NCBI RefSeq assembly: GCF_012295525.1 | Contig: NZ_CP051167.1 | Location: forward strand, 2,294,001 to 2,358,000 | Direction: 5' to 3' | Source: Oxynema aestuarii AP17 | GTDB lineage: Bacteria > Cyanobacteriota > Cyanobacteriia > Cyanobacteriales > Laspinemataceae | DNA length: 64,000 nucleotides | Shown: one piece after another, positions 1-9,311 of the stretch | Position numbering within the stretch: the stretch's first letter is position 1 | Layout of the letters: each line of letters starts with the position of its first letter | Notes under the pieces: model-generated | The model's database searches: none | Told to the model about the DNA's origin: nothing | What the model saw: the letters and a program-made list of their open reading frames with translations, nothing else | Position numbers and translations under genes: made by a program

Positions 1-873
1 CGCCAGCCGAAATCGTTCTCGATTCTCGAAGAAAAATTGTTCTTGGGCTCGGCGATCGCTGGCATCGGACTGCAAGCCTACAATGTGAGTCACCGTTCCC
101 TCGGCGTCGCGAAACGGGCAAATTTGAACCTGATTCCAAAAGCGAGTCCCGTCTTTGCGATAGTTTTCTAAAATCACCTCGCACGGTTCTCCCGTGGCGA
201 TCGCCTTTCGGAGGGTAGCGATTTGCGGTTGGTCGCGCTTTTTTCCCTGCAAGAAGCGACAATTTTGACCTTTCACTTCCGCAAAAGTATAACCCGTGAG
301 TTGCTCGAATACGGAATTGACGTAAACAATGGGGTAGTCGGCACGAAGGGCATCCGAAATGGTCACCCCGATGCCGATTTGGGCGATCGCCCGTTCCAAA
401 ATCGTCCACTGCTGCTCGATTTGTGTCTGCTGGCGCCTGCGCGATCCAGATTGCAGCAACCGTTCGATCCGCACCAGTAAATCGCTGGATTCAAAGGGTT
501 CTCTGAGGTAATCGACCCCTTCGCGTTCTAAAACGAGCGTCGGATCGAATGCTTCTCCCACCCCGATTCGGATTAAAATCGGGATGTGGCAATTCTCCGG
601 TGGAGACGCTACGCGAACGAGGGCGCCGAGCATCTGCCAGATCGGCTCGAAATCTGCCCCTCGCACCACGATCGCGATCGGTTCGATCGGGTTGGTTCGC
701 TGGCGTCCGCGCACGATCCAGCGTTCCCCCTCCAGACGCCCCGCACGAAGAGTATAGCCGCGATCGCCCAACATGGCTTGGTGTTGCTTCCAGTGTGACC
801 CGCGATCGCCTAACCATAAAATAATAGAATTGTCCGACAAAGATAAGGAAGAATTGGCGCGGGGTGAAACCAT
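1..873 (-). CDS. LOV-domain photoreceptor with degenerate receiver (partial, 3' end off window)
   Basis: The open frame runs from ATG at 873 off the left edge (291 codons). Residues ~8-140 look like a response-regulator receiver, with 'GVDYLREPF' matching the usual GADDYITKPF end. The strand that should carry the phosphorylated Asp reads 'IAIVVRGADFEP', so it is probably not phosphorylated. Residues ~160-280 are a PAS domain of LOV type: 'GQNCRFLQG' with the flavin-reactive Cys at ~205, 'NYRKDG', 'FWNQVQI' and 'VGLQSDAS' with the Gln expected in the last strand. In LOV proteins blue light makes a Cys-FMN adduct. The output domain is beyond the edge; in cyanobacteria it is often GGDEF/EAL or a kinase. 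A dispersed repeat (588-627) is read in frame inside the receiver. It faces the same way as the CO2-uptake operon upstream of it. LOV assignment is firm; output unknown. Confidence 0.85.
   Translation of the reverse strand, partial: MVSPRANSSLSLSDNSIILWLGDRGSHWKQHQAMLGDRGYTLRAGRLEGERWIVRGRQRTNPIEPIAIVVRGADFEPIWQMLGALVRVASPPENCHIPILIRIGVGEAFDPTLVLEREGVDYLREPFESSDLLVRIERLLQSGSRRRQQTQIEQQWTILERAIAQIGIGVTISDALRADYPIVYVNSVFEQLTGYTFAEVKGQNCRFLQGKKRDQPQIATLRKAIATGEPCEVILENYRKDGTRFWNQVQICPFRDAEGTVTHIVGLQSDASDRRAQEQFFFENRERFRLA
588..627. repeat. Small dispersed repeat, copy 1 (inside LOV gene)
   Basis: Two short blocks, an AATTCTCC block and GGAGACGCTACGCGAACG, in the same arrangement as at 2722-2765, 17952-17989 and 15001-15038. 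It is translated in frame as part of the degenerate receiver. Confidence 0.6.
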
Positions 874-1274
874 CAACGGTACTCAAACTTCAAACTAACT
901 TTAGTTGTATCAAACTCAGTTCCCGAGTGGCAATTCGACACTTATGCTTAGACGCAGTTGTTCTCAGGAATTCAATCGCTTCGATTGAGAAACTCCTCAG
1001 TTTCGAGGCAATTCGTTTCCCAGATTTTCCCTGAATCATTCACCCTTGCGATTCTGCAATAATTATCCACAAAAAAGAGGGGAGAAAACAACCGTCATCC
1101 CCCTCAGATACATTTCTTAATTTTTCTTGACAAAATCTAAGATTTTAGGCGATCGCCCTCCATTAAAAACCCCTCAGCTTTTTAGGGGAGGGCGATCGAG
1201 GGTTGGCGAATTTGGCGCCTAGAAATCGCCAACCCCCGAATTTCTTCCCATATTTACCATGAAGAAATCGCGCT
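874..1274. other. Intergenic region between cupA and the LOV gene
   Basis: No gene is seen. It contains a single TTATCCACA (1063-1071, identical to the E. coli DnaA box but isolated), a terminator-like hairpin at 1163-1188, and a second inverted repeat GGTTGGCGA/TCGCCAACC around 1200-1235. Confidence 0.6.
1163..1188 (-). terminator. Intrinsic terminator downstream of cupA
   Basis: Read on the minus strand this is CCCCT-loop-AGGGG followed directly by TTTTT, a classic Rho-independent terminator about 90 nt after the cupA stop. Confidence 0.7.
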
Positions 1275-2573
1275 CTAACGATAATCCTGACGTTGAATAT
1301 CGCGCAAGCGCGCTTCCGGACGTTTGAAGCGATCGAGTTGCGCCTCAAAAAATGCTCGATTTGCTTGTAAGTGTTTCGGATTGGGATCGTCTAAAGGATA
1401 GAGCAACGCCGTGCGCAAAGCTTGAATCACCGCCGAGGTCACGCAATACATCGATCGCTGAAATGTAATTCCCAACTGAATTAACATATCATCTTCCCCC
1501 CGACAGTGTTTTTGATAGTAATCCACCAAATAGGGGGGCAAGAAATGTAACATATCCTGCATCAACAACGTCGGCGGAATCCCTGCAGTCCCCACGGGGA
1601 AAACATCGGCGTAAAGAATTCCGTAATGAAAGTCTTTTTGTTCGTTTGGAACTTCTTTCGCCTGGGCGTTATAAGATTTCGTTCCTCGGAAAGGTGCCGT
1701 GCGATAAAATACAGCTTCCACATAAGGTAAAGCCGCTTCGTAAAGCCACATAAAGCCCTTAGATTTCGGGATGATCTCGTAAACTTCGCCGCGAATGTGA
1801 GCGTGATGGTAAATCGGGCGTCCGGCGATCGCAAAAATGCCATTGACTAAGAAATTCATCGCCTCGGGAACCGTCGTTAACTTCCCTTCATCGTACAAGT
1901 CCGACATTTCAAAAAAGACCGGAGCCATCACTTCCCAAAACAGTCCGAGATTGCTGTAATAAGACAACTGACGAACTTGTTCGATAAACATGTCGGGAAA
2001 CGCTTTATAAAGCCCCAACATCATCGGATTGCCTTTGAAATAGGCTTTAATTGCGCGATCGGCATTGGCTTTATATTCGTCCGTATCGAGATAGGCGTCA
2101 AACTGGCCCCATCCCATATCTCGACCGTGCCAGAGCATAGCTCTCATACAGGCTTCGGCAAATTCCATATTGACGCGATCGTGCAGCCAATGGTGGAGTA
2201 AACGCGGTAATTTTTTGCCGATTTCTCCTTTTTCAATAAATTCTAAAAGTTCGGGATGGGCCGTCGCTTCGCCGCGCCAAACTCGCAGATCGGCATCGTC
2301 TCCGGCGTAGTGATTGTGAAGGTCTAAATAATGTTGGGGAAGGAAGTATTTAAAAAAGGGTAAGGGGTTTAAAAAAACTTCTTCGGCGATATAGAGTAAA
2401 TCGCGCCAGTAAAAGTCCATCGGCACTGCGTAGGCTTTATAAATGCCGATGATTTGCATTAAGTTTTCCGGCGTATCTGGCAACATAGCCCCCCCCGCTT
2501 CCAAACGGTGTACGATCGGGGCAAATTCGTGTTGCGAGGGGGGTAAAGTCGGTTTCGTCAGGGTCGCACTCAT
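1275..2573 (-). CDS. cupA: CO2 hydration protein CupA/ChpY-type
   Basis: 432 residues, full length for the CO2 hydration (ChpX/ChpY) family. The protein is soluble, His- and Trp-rich ('LLHHWLHDRVNMEFAE', 'IYHHAHIRGEVYEI'). In cyanobacteria CupA docks on the NdhF3/NdhD3 arm of the NDH-1MS complex at the thylakoid and converts CO2 to bicarbonate using NDH-1 redox energy. The position as third gene after ndhF3 and ndhD3 identifies the low-CO2-inducible CupA form rather than the constitutive CupB. cupS, which usually follows, is absent; the next gene is a LOV receptor. A terminator lies at 1163-1188. Function is inferred from family and operon order; confidence is high. Confidence 0.93.
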   Translation of the reverse strand: MSATLTKPTLPPSQHEFAPIVHRLEAGGAMLPDTPENLMQIIGIYKAYAVPMDFYWRDLLYIAEEVFLNPLPFFKYFLPQHYLDLHNHYAGDDADLRVWRGEATAHPELLEFIEKGEIGKKLPRLLHHWLHDRVNMEFAEACMRAMLWHGRDMGWGQFDAYLDTDEYKANADRAIKAYFKGNPMMLGLYKAFPDMFIEQVRQLSYYSNLGLFWEVMAPVFFEMSDLYDEGKLTTVPEAMNFLVNGIFAIAGRPIYHHAHIRGEVYEIIPKSKGFMWLYEAALPYVEAVFYRTAPFRGTKSYNAQAKEVPNEQKDFHYGILYADVFPVGTAGIPPTLLMQDMLHFLPPYLVDYYQKHCRGEDDMLIQLGITFQRSMYCVTSAVIQALRTALLYPLDDPNPKHLQANRAFFEAQLDRFKRPEARLRDIQRQDYR

Positions 2574-2646
2574 GGCAATTGATGGGTAAAGTTGAGGGGG
2601 ATAAAATCTGAAAGTTGCAAACGATCGCGGGCGGAGTTGAAAGGCG

Positions 2647-2679
2647 ATCGGTAGGGTTAAATTGGCCGACCCTACCGAT
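2647..2679 (-). other. Intercistronic hairpin between ndhD3 and cupA
   Basis: Perfect 11-bp inverted repeat ATCGGTAGGGT / ACCCTACCGAT with an 11-nt loop and no U-run. It may protect or separate mRNA segments of the operon rather than end transcription. Confidence 0.5.
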
Positions 2680-2690
2680 GGGTTTCGGGC

Positions 2691-4265
2691 TTAAAATTGA
2701 ACGGAGTTGAGTTGCGAAACAGTGGCGCCGCGACGCGAAAGCGTCTCCAAAGGAGAATCGCCGCGATCGATGTTTTTTCCTAAAGCGACGGGGGTCGCGA
2801 TTGGCGCTTTTAACGCCAACGCCATTGCATTCGTCGTGGGTTCGCTCCAGCGCACCAACCAGGCGGGGCTAATTCCGAGAACGAAGATGGTCGCGGCTAA
2901 AATAAACGCCGGAACTCGTTCGCGCCACAGCACTTTCGGATAGTACGCCGTGGCGTTATCCAGCCGTCCGAAACAGGTGCGGTTGAGAAGAATGACGAAG
3001 TAAACCGCCGTCAAGCCGGAGGCGATGATACATAACAAGGTCGGAACCGGGAAAATGTCGAAACTGCCTTGAAACACCATAAATTCGGCGATAAACCCGA
3101 CTAGACCGGGGATTCCGGCACTGGCCATTCCGGCTAAGACGAGCAAGCCACTGGTTAAGGGTAAACCGCGCACCGGACTCATCAACCCGTTGAGACGAGC
3201 CAGTTCCCGGGTACCGACTTTGATTTCGACGATCCCGACTAGGTAGAACAGTAAGGCGAGGATCAAGCCGTGACTGACCATCTGGGTGACGGCGCCCAAG
3301 GTACTCAGGGCGGTTCCCGCCGCCGTGGCGACCAAGATATAGCCCATGTGTCCGATGGAACTGTAGGCGACCATGCGTTTGATATCTTTTTGGGCGATCG
3401 CGGTCAATGCCCCGTAAAGCACGCTAATCACGCCGACGATCGCCAATCCGGGGGAAATGAGTTCCCAAGTCCCGGGAAAGAGTTGTAAACCGAAGCGAAT
3501 TAAGCCGTAAGTGCCTAATTTGGCCAAAATACCGCCTAAAAGAATGGCGATCGGTGGGGAGGCTTCGACGTAGGCATCGGGCAACCAGGTATGCAGGGGA
3601 ACTAGGGGGATTTTAATGCCAAAACCAATTAACAGGATGGTTAATAAAATGAATTGGCTCTTTAAGGAGAGATTTTGAGTGGCGATCGCCTCCCAATCGA
3701 AACTGCTCGCCCCGCTAAGCCATCCCATCCCCAAAAAGGCCGCGAGAATCAAAATTCCCGAAATCGCGGTGTAAATGAGGAATTTCATCGCCGCATAACC
3801 GCGTTTCTCGCCACCCCAAATGGCAATTAATAAGTAAAGGGGAATCAGTTCGAGTTCGTAAAAAAGGACGAATAATAACAAGTTTTGGGCGGCAAAAGCC
3901 CCGGCAATCCCGGCATTGACTAATAAAATCATCGGGTAGTAAAGCCGGGGGCGTTCGACGCCATCGCCACTGCCATAAATGGCAATCCAAGTTAGCATGG
4001 CCGACAGCGCTAACAGGGGAAAGGATAAGCCGTCGATCGCCAAATGATAGGTCAATCCCAGTTGAGGAACCCAAGGGGTGAATTCCCGTAACTGAAACCC
4101 GGAAACGCCGAGATCGAATTGCATGGCGATCGCCAACGTCCAGCCAAAAATGAGGGTGGCGATCGCCAGCGCCACGGTTCTCAACCAGGAACTATTGGCT
4201 TTTCCCGGCCAAAAGCCGACGATTGCCGCACCGATAAGAGGTAAGCAAATTAATGTAGTTAGCAT
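2691..4265 (-). CDS. ndhD3: NAD(P)H dehydrogenase-like subunit NdhD3
   Basis: 524 residues, NuoM/MrpD-type antiporter-like subunit with about 14 membrane segments. Typical motifs are seen: 'LLFVLFYELELIPLYLLI' (the conserved Glu of NdhD/NuoM), 'PLHTWLPDAYVEASPP' and 'VAYSSIGHMGYIL'. In NDH-1MS it forms the distal proton-pumping arm together with NdhF3 and CupA, driving inducible high-affinity CO2 uptake in the thylakoid membrane. It lies 140 nt after ndhF3 and 117 nt before cupA; both gaps contain hairpins. The last ~20 residues ('DSPLETLSRRGATVSQLN') are encoded by a dispersed repeat (2722-2765), so the C-terminus has been extended or replaced by a repeat insertion. Confidence 0.93.
   Translation of the reverse strand: MLTTLICLPLIGAAIVGFWPGKANSSWLRTVALAIATLIFGWTLAIAMQFDLGVSGFQLREFTPWVPQLGLTYHLAIDGLSFPLLALSAMLTWIAIYGSGDGVERPRLYYPMILLVNAGIAGAFAAQNLLLFVLFYELELIPLYLLIAIWGGEKRGYAAMKFLIYTAISGILILAAFLGMGWLSGASSFDWEAIATQNLSLKSQFILLTILLIGFGIKIPLVPLHTWLPDAYVEASPPIAILLGGILAKLGTYGLIRFGLQLFPGTWELISPGLAIVGVISVLYGALTAIAQKDIKRMVAYSSIGHMGYILVATAAGTALSTLGAVTQMVSHGLILALLFYLVGIVEIKVGTRELARLNGLMSPVRGLPLTSGLLVLAGMASAGIPGLVGFIAEFMVFQGSFDIFPVPTLLCIIASGLTAVYFVILLNRTCFGRLDNATAYYPKVLWRERVPAFILAATIFVLGISPAWLVRWSEPTTNAMALALKAPIATPVALGKNIDRGDSPLETLSRRGATVSQLNSVQF
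2722..2765. repeat. Small dispersed repeat, copy 2 (3' end of ndhD3)
   Basis: GCGAAAGCGTCTCC followed by AGGAGAATCGCC, the same two-block pattern as the copies in the LOV and CHAT genes. It supplies the C-terminal codons of NdhD3. Confidence 0.6.
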
Positions 4266-4345
4266 TGTTATTGGAAGTGGGGAATGGGAAGTAGGCAGTA
4301 GGGACTCAGAAGCTGCAAGCCAGGAGAAAAGCTAGGAGAGTTGCT

Positions 4346-4364
4346 GGCGGGCAATTAGCCCGCC
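4346..4364 (-). other. Intercistronic hairpin between ndhF3 and ndhD3
   Basis: GGCGGGC-loop-GCCCGCC, 7 G:C-rich pairs with a 5-nt loop and no U-tract on the minus strand. Possible attenuator or mRNA-stability element. Confidence 0.5.
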
Positions 4365-4405
4365 TTATCCTTCTTTTTGAGTTCTATCTGGCGACTCGTG
4401 CGAAC

Positions 4406-6235
4406 CTACAACCAGATGGCTAACGTCACCAAAGTGGCAACGCCAAATAAAATGGTCAGGACATAAAATTGAGTTTGTCCCGAAACGTTATATTTCAAAG
4501 TTTGGCCGCTAAATACTGTGGCTAAACCGACGAGATTGACAAAACCATCGACGATATAGCGATCGAACCAAGAAATCAAACGGGAAACGATCGTCACGGC
4601 AAAAACAATCGTCAATTTGTACAGTTTGGCCGTGTAAAAATCGTAGGCGAAAAAGTTTTGCAGGGAAGCCGAACCCAAACGCACGGGTTTTTCCCAGCGA
4701 TCGCCGATATATACGAACGCCCCCAAACCGAGACCGATCGCGCTCGAAACGGACAGCAAGATCGCGGCGGCGAGATTGAAACTCAAGCCGTCGGGGAGCA
4801 GTTGCCACTGCCAGAGCAAAATCGGCACGTGCAGCGCAAAACCTGCCAAGATTAGCATCGGTAACACCATCGGCCAGTGAACTTCGGGCGATCGCACGGT
4901 CATCGGTTTCGTTTTTCCGGCAAATAACAAGCCGAATTCGCGCGTCACGCTAAATGCAGTTAAGCCGTTGACGAGAAGGAGAACCGCGACTAATTCCGGT
5001 CGGGTTGCCCAGAGGCGATCGGCCATTTGTAGCAACGCCCAGAAGCCGCCAAACGGCGGTAGGGCAATCAGTCCGGCACCACCGATGATGAAGGACAGAC
5101 CGGAGAGGGGACGGCGAGACCACAAGCCGCCATATTGGGTTAAATCTTGGGTGATATTGTTCCACACGATGCCGCCGACACTCATCACCAACAGGGCCAT
5201 GGCTACGGCGTAGGCGAATAAGAGCATCAAGGCGGTATCGGTTTGTCCGGTGCCCACGGCGATAAACACCAATCCCATGTAGGCGCTGACCGAGTAAGAG
5301 AGGGAACGCTTCATGTCGATTTGGGCGATCGCGATCGCCGAGGCGCCCACTGCCGTGACCGAGCCGATGGCGACCGCCGCCGCTAAACCGATTTCTGAGA
5401 GGGCTAAAACGGGTTGTAATTTAATCAATACCCACGCCCCCGTGGCGACCACCACCGAGTTTCGCAAAATTGTACTCGGGAGCGGTCCTTCCATCGCTTC
5501 GTCCAGCCACAGGTGCAAGGGAAACTGAGCGCATTTCCCCAACGGTCCGGCAATCAGTGCCAAACCTAACAAGGTGGCGACGGTCGGATCCAGTTGGGCA
5601 GTTTCGGCCCATTGCGCTAATTCCGTAAAATTCCAAGTTCCCGCGAGGGGTAAGAGCGCAACCACGGCCATGAGCAGCACTAAGTCGCCGACCCGTTTGG
5701 TTAAAAACGCATCTCTAGCTCCGGTCACCACCAAACCCTGGCTGAACCACAAGCCGACGAGGAGATAAGTCCCCAGGGTGAGGATTTCTAAAACTACGTA
5801 ACTGAAGAATAGGGAATTGCACAAGATTAACGAGCAAATCCCCGCTTCAAATAAACCGAGGAGGGCATAAAAGCGCGCCCATCCCCAGTCCATTTCCATA
5901 TAGCCGACGGCGAAGATTTGGGCGAGCAGGTTGAGTCCGGTGACCAGGGCCATCGCCCCGACGCTGACGGCAGAGATTTCTACATCGAGGCTCAGATGCA
6001 ACCCGGCGGCATCTAACCAGGTCCAAGATAGGGTTTGAGGGGGTTGGTTCCAAATCCCAGGAAGGGCGAACAAGCTGTGCGTGAAAGCCAGCAAGGTCAT
6101 CAAGGCATTGGCATATCCGGCAGGTCGCGGACCGATGCGACGCAGGATCCCGGGCGACCACATCCCGGACATAATCCCCCCGATTAAGGTGTAACAAGGT
6201 ACGAACCATACGGTTGTACCGAGGAAGTGATCCAT
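4406..6235 (-). CDS. ndhF3: NAD(P)H dehydrogenase-like subunit NdhF3
   Basis: 609 residues, NuoL/NdhF-type antiporter-like subunit with ~16 membrane segments. Motifs include 'FFSYVVLEILTLGTYLLVG', 'DAFLTKRVGDLVLL', 'AQFPLHLWLDEAMEGPLP' and 'DMKRSLSYSVSAYMGL'. The length suits NdhF3, which lacks part of the C-terminal extension of NdhF1. It is the first gene of ndhF3-ndhD3-cupA, the inducible CO2-uptake module. In other cyanobacteria this operon is repressed by the LysR-type CcmR/NdhR and induced under low CO2; no regulator gene is visible here. The start at 6235 gives the hydrophobic N-terminus expected for the family. Confidence 0.93.
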   Translation of the reverse strand: MDHFLGTTVWFVPCYTLIGGIMSGMWSPGILRRIGPRPAGYANALMTLLAFTHSLFALPGIWNQPPQTLSWTWLDAAGLHLSLDVEISAVSVGAMALVTGLNLLAQIFAVGYMEMDWGWARFYALLGLFEAGICSLILCNSLFFSYVVLEILTLGTYLLVGLWFSQGLVVTGARDAFLTKRVGDLVLLMAVVALLPLAGTWNFTELAQWAETAQLDPTVATLLGLALIAGPLGKCAQFPLHLWLDEAMEGPLPSTILRNSVVVATGAWVLIKLQPVLALSEIGLAAAVAIGSVTAVGASAIAIAQIDMKRSLSYSVSAYMGLVFIAVGTGQTDTALMLLFAYAVAMALLVMSVGGIVWNNITQDLTQYGGLWSRRPLSGLSFIIGGAGLIALPPFGGFWALLQMADRLWATRPELVAVLLLVNGLTAFSVTREFGLLFAGKTKPMTVRSPEVHWPMVLPMLILAGFALHVPILLWQWQLLPDGLSFNLAAAILLSVSSAIGLGLGAFVYIGDRWEKPVRLGSASLQNFFAYDFYTAKLYKLTIVFAVTIVSRLISWFDRYIVDGFVNLVGLATVFSGQTLKYNVSGQTQFYVLTILFGVATLVTLAIWL

Positions 6236-6737
6236 CAGTGACGACCTCTAATAAACGGCAAAAAGCAAAGCTTACAAGAGCAAGGGAGGTCGGCGATCGC
6301 CCCTCAAACTACCCGCTTTGTAAGAAAAGTTAATTATTTTTTAATCTTGCTTTTAAGGGTACTATCCTCAAGGCGATCGATCCAAGAGATTGTCAAAAAA
6401 ATCGGTAATCTGCTGTCTAAGCTGGGCTTATAGGAGGCGATCGCGACCGATTCAAGGGGGTTATTTAAGGCGATCGGGGAGAATGAATAGATTTTAATTT
6501 ATTGTTATTATTGTTTTTATTGATTGTTTTGAGTCATTTTTTTTAAAATCGAAAAAAGAATTAACTTTTGGCGGCGATCGCCACGATGGAGGCGTCGTCG
6601 GCGAAATCGAGGGGTGAGCGGACGGGGGGATCCTCGGGGTGCGCGGGGCGATCGCACGGCGACACCATAGGTCGATCGCGCCGTCAAACTCAAACGATAA
6701 AATTAAAAATCTAAAATCTCAAATCTAAAATCCAAAC
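6236..6737. other. Divergent intergenic region upstream of ndhF3
   Basis: 500 nt without a gene. An AT-rich island at ~6480-6560 lies ~250-320 nt upstream of ndhF3 and is a plausible promoter/LysR-operator region. No exact TCAATG-N10-ATCAAT operator was found. The right end (~6698-6735) carries AATCTAAAATC-type short tandem repeats directly before the next gene. Confidence 0.5.
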
Positions 6738-8264
6738 ATGGGATCGAATCCAATCGCCGATAAATTCTCCCAACCCCTCGATCGCGTGGCGTGGGTCGCG
6801 ATGGCGATCTTGACCGTTATCATTGCCGCGATCTTGCTCACCGGAGAACGAACCGCCCCCTCGGTCAGGGAATTTAGCTGGGACGAGCAGCAAATTGGAG
6901 CGGAAGATCGCGCCTTCATCATGACCTTTTCCCGACCGATGAATCGGGAATCGGTCGAAGATCACCTCAAGATCGAACCGCCGTTACCGGGAAAAATCAG
7001 TTGGGCGGGTCGGCGGATGGCGTACACCCTCGATCGCCCCGCGCCTTACGGCTTTGAGTTCCAAGTAACCTTGGACGGCGCCCGCGATCGCTTTTCCGAC
7101 CCGGACGACGAAAGCGCCCAAATCCAACCCTTTCTCAGTCGATTCCGCAGTCGAGATCGCGCGATCGTCTACCTCGGCGTCGAACCGGAAGAACGGGGAC
7201 GCCTGATTCTCTACAACCTCAGTACCGCAGACGAGACGACGCCGAGAAAAACGATTCTCACCCCGAAAGAATTGTGGGTGACAGACTACGAACCCTATCC
7301 CGAAGGCGATCGGATCTTATTCTCCGCCAGCGATCGCCTTTCGTTCTTGCAAGGTCGATTCGAGCAACAACTGTACACCGTCACCACCGGAATTCATCCC
7401 GACATACCCGGGGAACCGCCCCCCGATCCCAAACCGCCGGGAAAAATCGAGCGCATTTTAGACAGCCAAGAATATCAAAACCTCAGTTTCGACCTAGCCC
7501 CCAACGGCCAGATCGCCGTCGTCCAACGGATTCCCAAAGACAATCCGGGTCAAGTCAGCTTGTGGAAAATCGAACCCGGGAAAGCCCCGGAATCCCTGGG
7601 GAACGAACCCGGTGGGGATTTTATGATTACCCCGGACAGTACCGGGGTCGTCGTCGCCCAAGGACAAGGCTTGGCCAACTTGCCCTTAGAACCGAATGCC
7701 GAACCGTTGGATTTCATGGCCCAATTCGGCCAGATCCTCAGTTTCAAGCGGGACGGAAGCGCCGCCGCGATGGTCAAGTTCAACACCGACTACACGCGAT
7801 CGCTGTTCCTGGTCATTCCCGCCCAAGGGGTTCAAAAAGAACTGTGGCGGACCAACGGCTCGATTTTAGACGCTCAATTTAGCCCCAATGGGGATATTCT
7901 CTACTGTTTACTGACGAAATTAATTCCCGGCGACGAGTATCAAGAAGAACCGTATATCGCCGCGATCGACCTCAACACCGAGCAGTTACAAACCTTAATC
8001 GTCTTACCCCAACAGCGAGAAATTCAGATGAGCTTGTCCCCAGACGGGTTGGGGTTGCTCTTCGATCAAATTTTTGTCGCCAGTGGGGAGGAGAACCCTG
8101 CCGTATCCACAGACTTGCCGCGCACCAGTTCGGGAGCGACGGTTACGGGAAGTCGCCTGTGGTTGTTACCCTTGACCGGGGCACCTCCGGCAGAAGAGGT
8201 TAAGGGGGAACTCAAACCGGAACAATTGCCGTTTAGCGGATTGCAGCCGGATTGGTTGCCTTAG
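6738..8264 (+). CDS. Membrane-anchored Big_5/beta-propeller protein
   Basis: 508 residues. One N-terminal membrane anchor ('VAWVAMAILTVIIAAILLT', ~17-36) with the rest probably periplasmic. Residues ~50-110 ('FIMTFSRPMNRESVEDHLKI', 'WAGRRMAYTLDRP') resemble the SbsA/Big_5 Ig-like domain. Residues ~130-500 show repeated 'SFDLAPNGQIAVV', 'QFSPNGDILYC' and 'SLSPDGLGLLF' units typical of TolB/WD40-like beta-propellers. No catalytic motif is seen and the role is unknown; similar proteins occur widely in cyanobacteria. Its TAG overlaps the TAA of the convergent TPR gene (shared TTAG at 8261-8264), leaving no room for a terminator between the two genes. Confidence 0.75.
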   Translation: MGSNPIADKFSQPLDRVAWVAMAILTVIIAAILLTGERTAPSVREFSWDEQQIGAEDRAFIMTFSRPMNRESVEDHLKIEPPLPGKISWAGRRMAYTLDRPAPYGFEFQVTLDGARDRFSDPDDESAQIQPFLSRFRSRDRAIVYLGVEPEERGRLILYNLSTADETTPRKTILTPKELWVTDYEPYPEGDRILFSASDRLSFLQGRFEQQLYTVTTGIHPDIPGEPPPDPKPPGKIERILDSQEYQNLSFDLAPNGQIAVVQRIPKDNPGQVSLWKIEPGKAPESLGNEPGGDFMITPDSTGVVVAQGQGLANLPLEPNAEPLDFMAQFGQILSFKRDGSAAAMVKFNTDYTRSLFLVIPAQGVQKELWRTNGSILDAQFSPNGDILYCLLTKLIPGDEYQEEPYIAAIDLNTEQLQTLIVLPQQREIQMSLSPDGLGLLFDQIFVASGEENPAVSTDLPRTSSGATVTGSRLWLLPLTGAPPAEEVKGELKPEQLPFSGLQPDWLP

Positions 8265-9187
8265 AGGTCGAGACGATCGCGCAAGTTCGCCAGTTGTTGT
8301 CTGGCTTTGGTGTGGTTGGGGGTAATTCGCAAGGCGCGATCGTAAGATTCGATCGCCTCTTCGTAGCGTTCGAGTAATTCGAGGGCAACCCCCCGGTTGT
8401 ACCAGGCACTAGCCGGGCCGGTCGTTAAGCCCCAATCCCCCTGACTGGCTAAGGCGCGGTCGTAAGCGACGATCGCCTCTTCGTAGCGGCCTTCTTGGAG
8501 CAGGGCCGTGCCTTTGTTATACCAAGCCAAGGCAAATTGATCGTCGAGGGCGATCGCGCGATCGAAGGCATCGAGAGCATCTTCGCGACGATCTAAGCGC
8601 CACAACACCGAACCGCGATTGATGTGAGCGTCTGCGGCTCGATTCTCGCCCCAACTGCCATCTCCGGCCAAGGCGCGATCGAACGATTCTAGAGCGGCTT
8701 CGTTACGGTCGGTATCTTTGAGGATCGTGCCGCGACTGAGCCACGCGAGGGAGTATTGAGGGCGCAACTCCACCGCGCGGTTGAGTTCGGCGATCGCCTC
8801 GTCGTAGCGTTGTAACGCTGCCAAGCTCATTCCCCGACCGATTCGAGCATCCACATTATCCCCGTCGAGATCGACGGCGCGATCGTAAAGGTCCAACGCT
8901 GCATCGTACTTTTTAGAATTGAGCAAAAATTGCCCTTCCGAAAGCAAGGATTGCAACTCGCTCGGTTCTGCTGCTGGCGTCTCCGGCAGATCTTCGCTCC
9001 CAGGTTCCGGGGAAGGCACCGCCTCGGACTCCGGCTCGGGCGCCGCCGTCGGCATCGGCGTCGTCTCTTCATCGGTGACCTGGCCGGAATCCCGACTGCC
9101 CGTCGGATCGGTTTGAGCCCACACTGGAGAGGTCAAACCCGTCATCAGCGCTGCCATCATACCGATCCATTTAAAGGAGTTCCGCAT
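8261..9187 (-). CDS. Secreted tetratricopeptide-repeat protein
   Basis: 308 residues. Signal peptide ('WIGMMAALMTGLTSPVWAQT', cleavage likely after AQT/AWA region ~25), an acidic Pro/Glu/Ser linker (~30-80), then about six TPR units with repeating 'ALDLYDRAVDLDGDN', 'AIAELNRAVELRPQY', 'ALDAFDRAIALDDQF' and 'AIVAYDRALASQG'. Probably a periplasmic or envelope scaffold for protein-protein contacts; no enzymatic domain. Ends by stop-codon overlap with the beta-propeller gene. Partner unknown. Confidence 0.85.
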   Translation of the reverse strand: MRNSFKWIGMMAALMTGLTSPVWAQTDPTGSRDSGQVTDEETTPMPTAAPEPESEAVPSPEPGSEDLPETPAAEPSELQSLLSEGQFLLNSKKYDAALDLYDRAVDLDGDNVDARIGRGMSLAALQRYDEAIAELNRAVELRPQYSLAWLSRGTILKDTDRNEAALESFDRALAGDGSWGENRAADAHINRGSVLWRLDRREDALDAFDRAIALDDQFALAWYNKGTALLQEGRYEEAIVAYDRALASQGDWGLTTGPASAWYNRGVALELLERYEEAIESYDRALRITPNHTKARQQLANLRDRLDL

Positions 9188-9311
9188 CGCTCTAGCCTCT
9201 AGAAATCATCGGGTTTTCACAAACACAAAAAATTGTAACAATCTCTCGATCCCCTCGGCGCGTGTCACGATCGCCCCGGTGGGGGGGTGAGATCTGCTCC
9301 ATCGTTCGGGC

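Noticed and set aside
1063-1071. TTATCCACA as an origin marker
   Set aside because: A single box with no neighbours; chance occurrence is likely.
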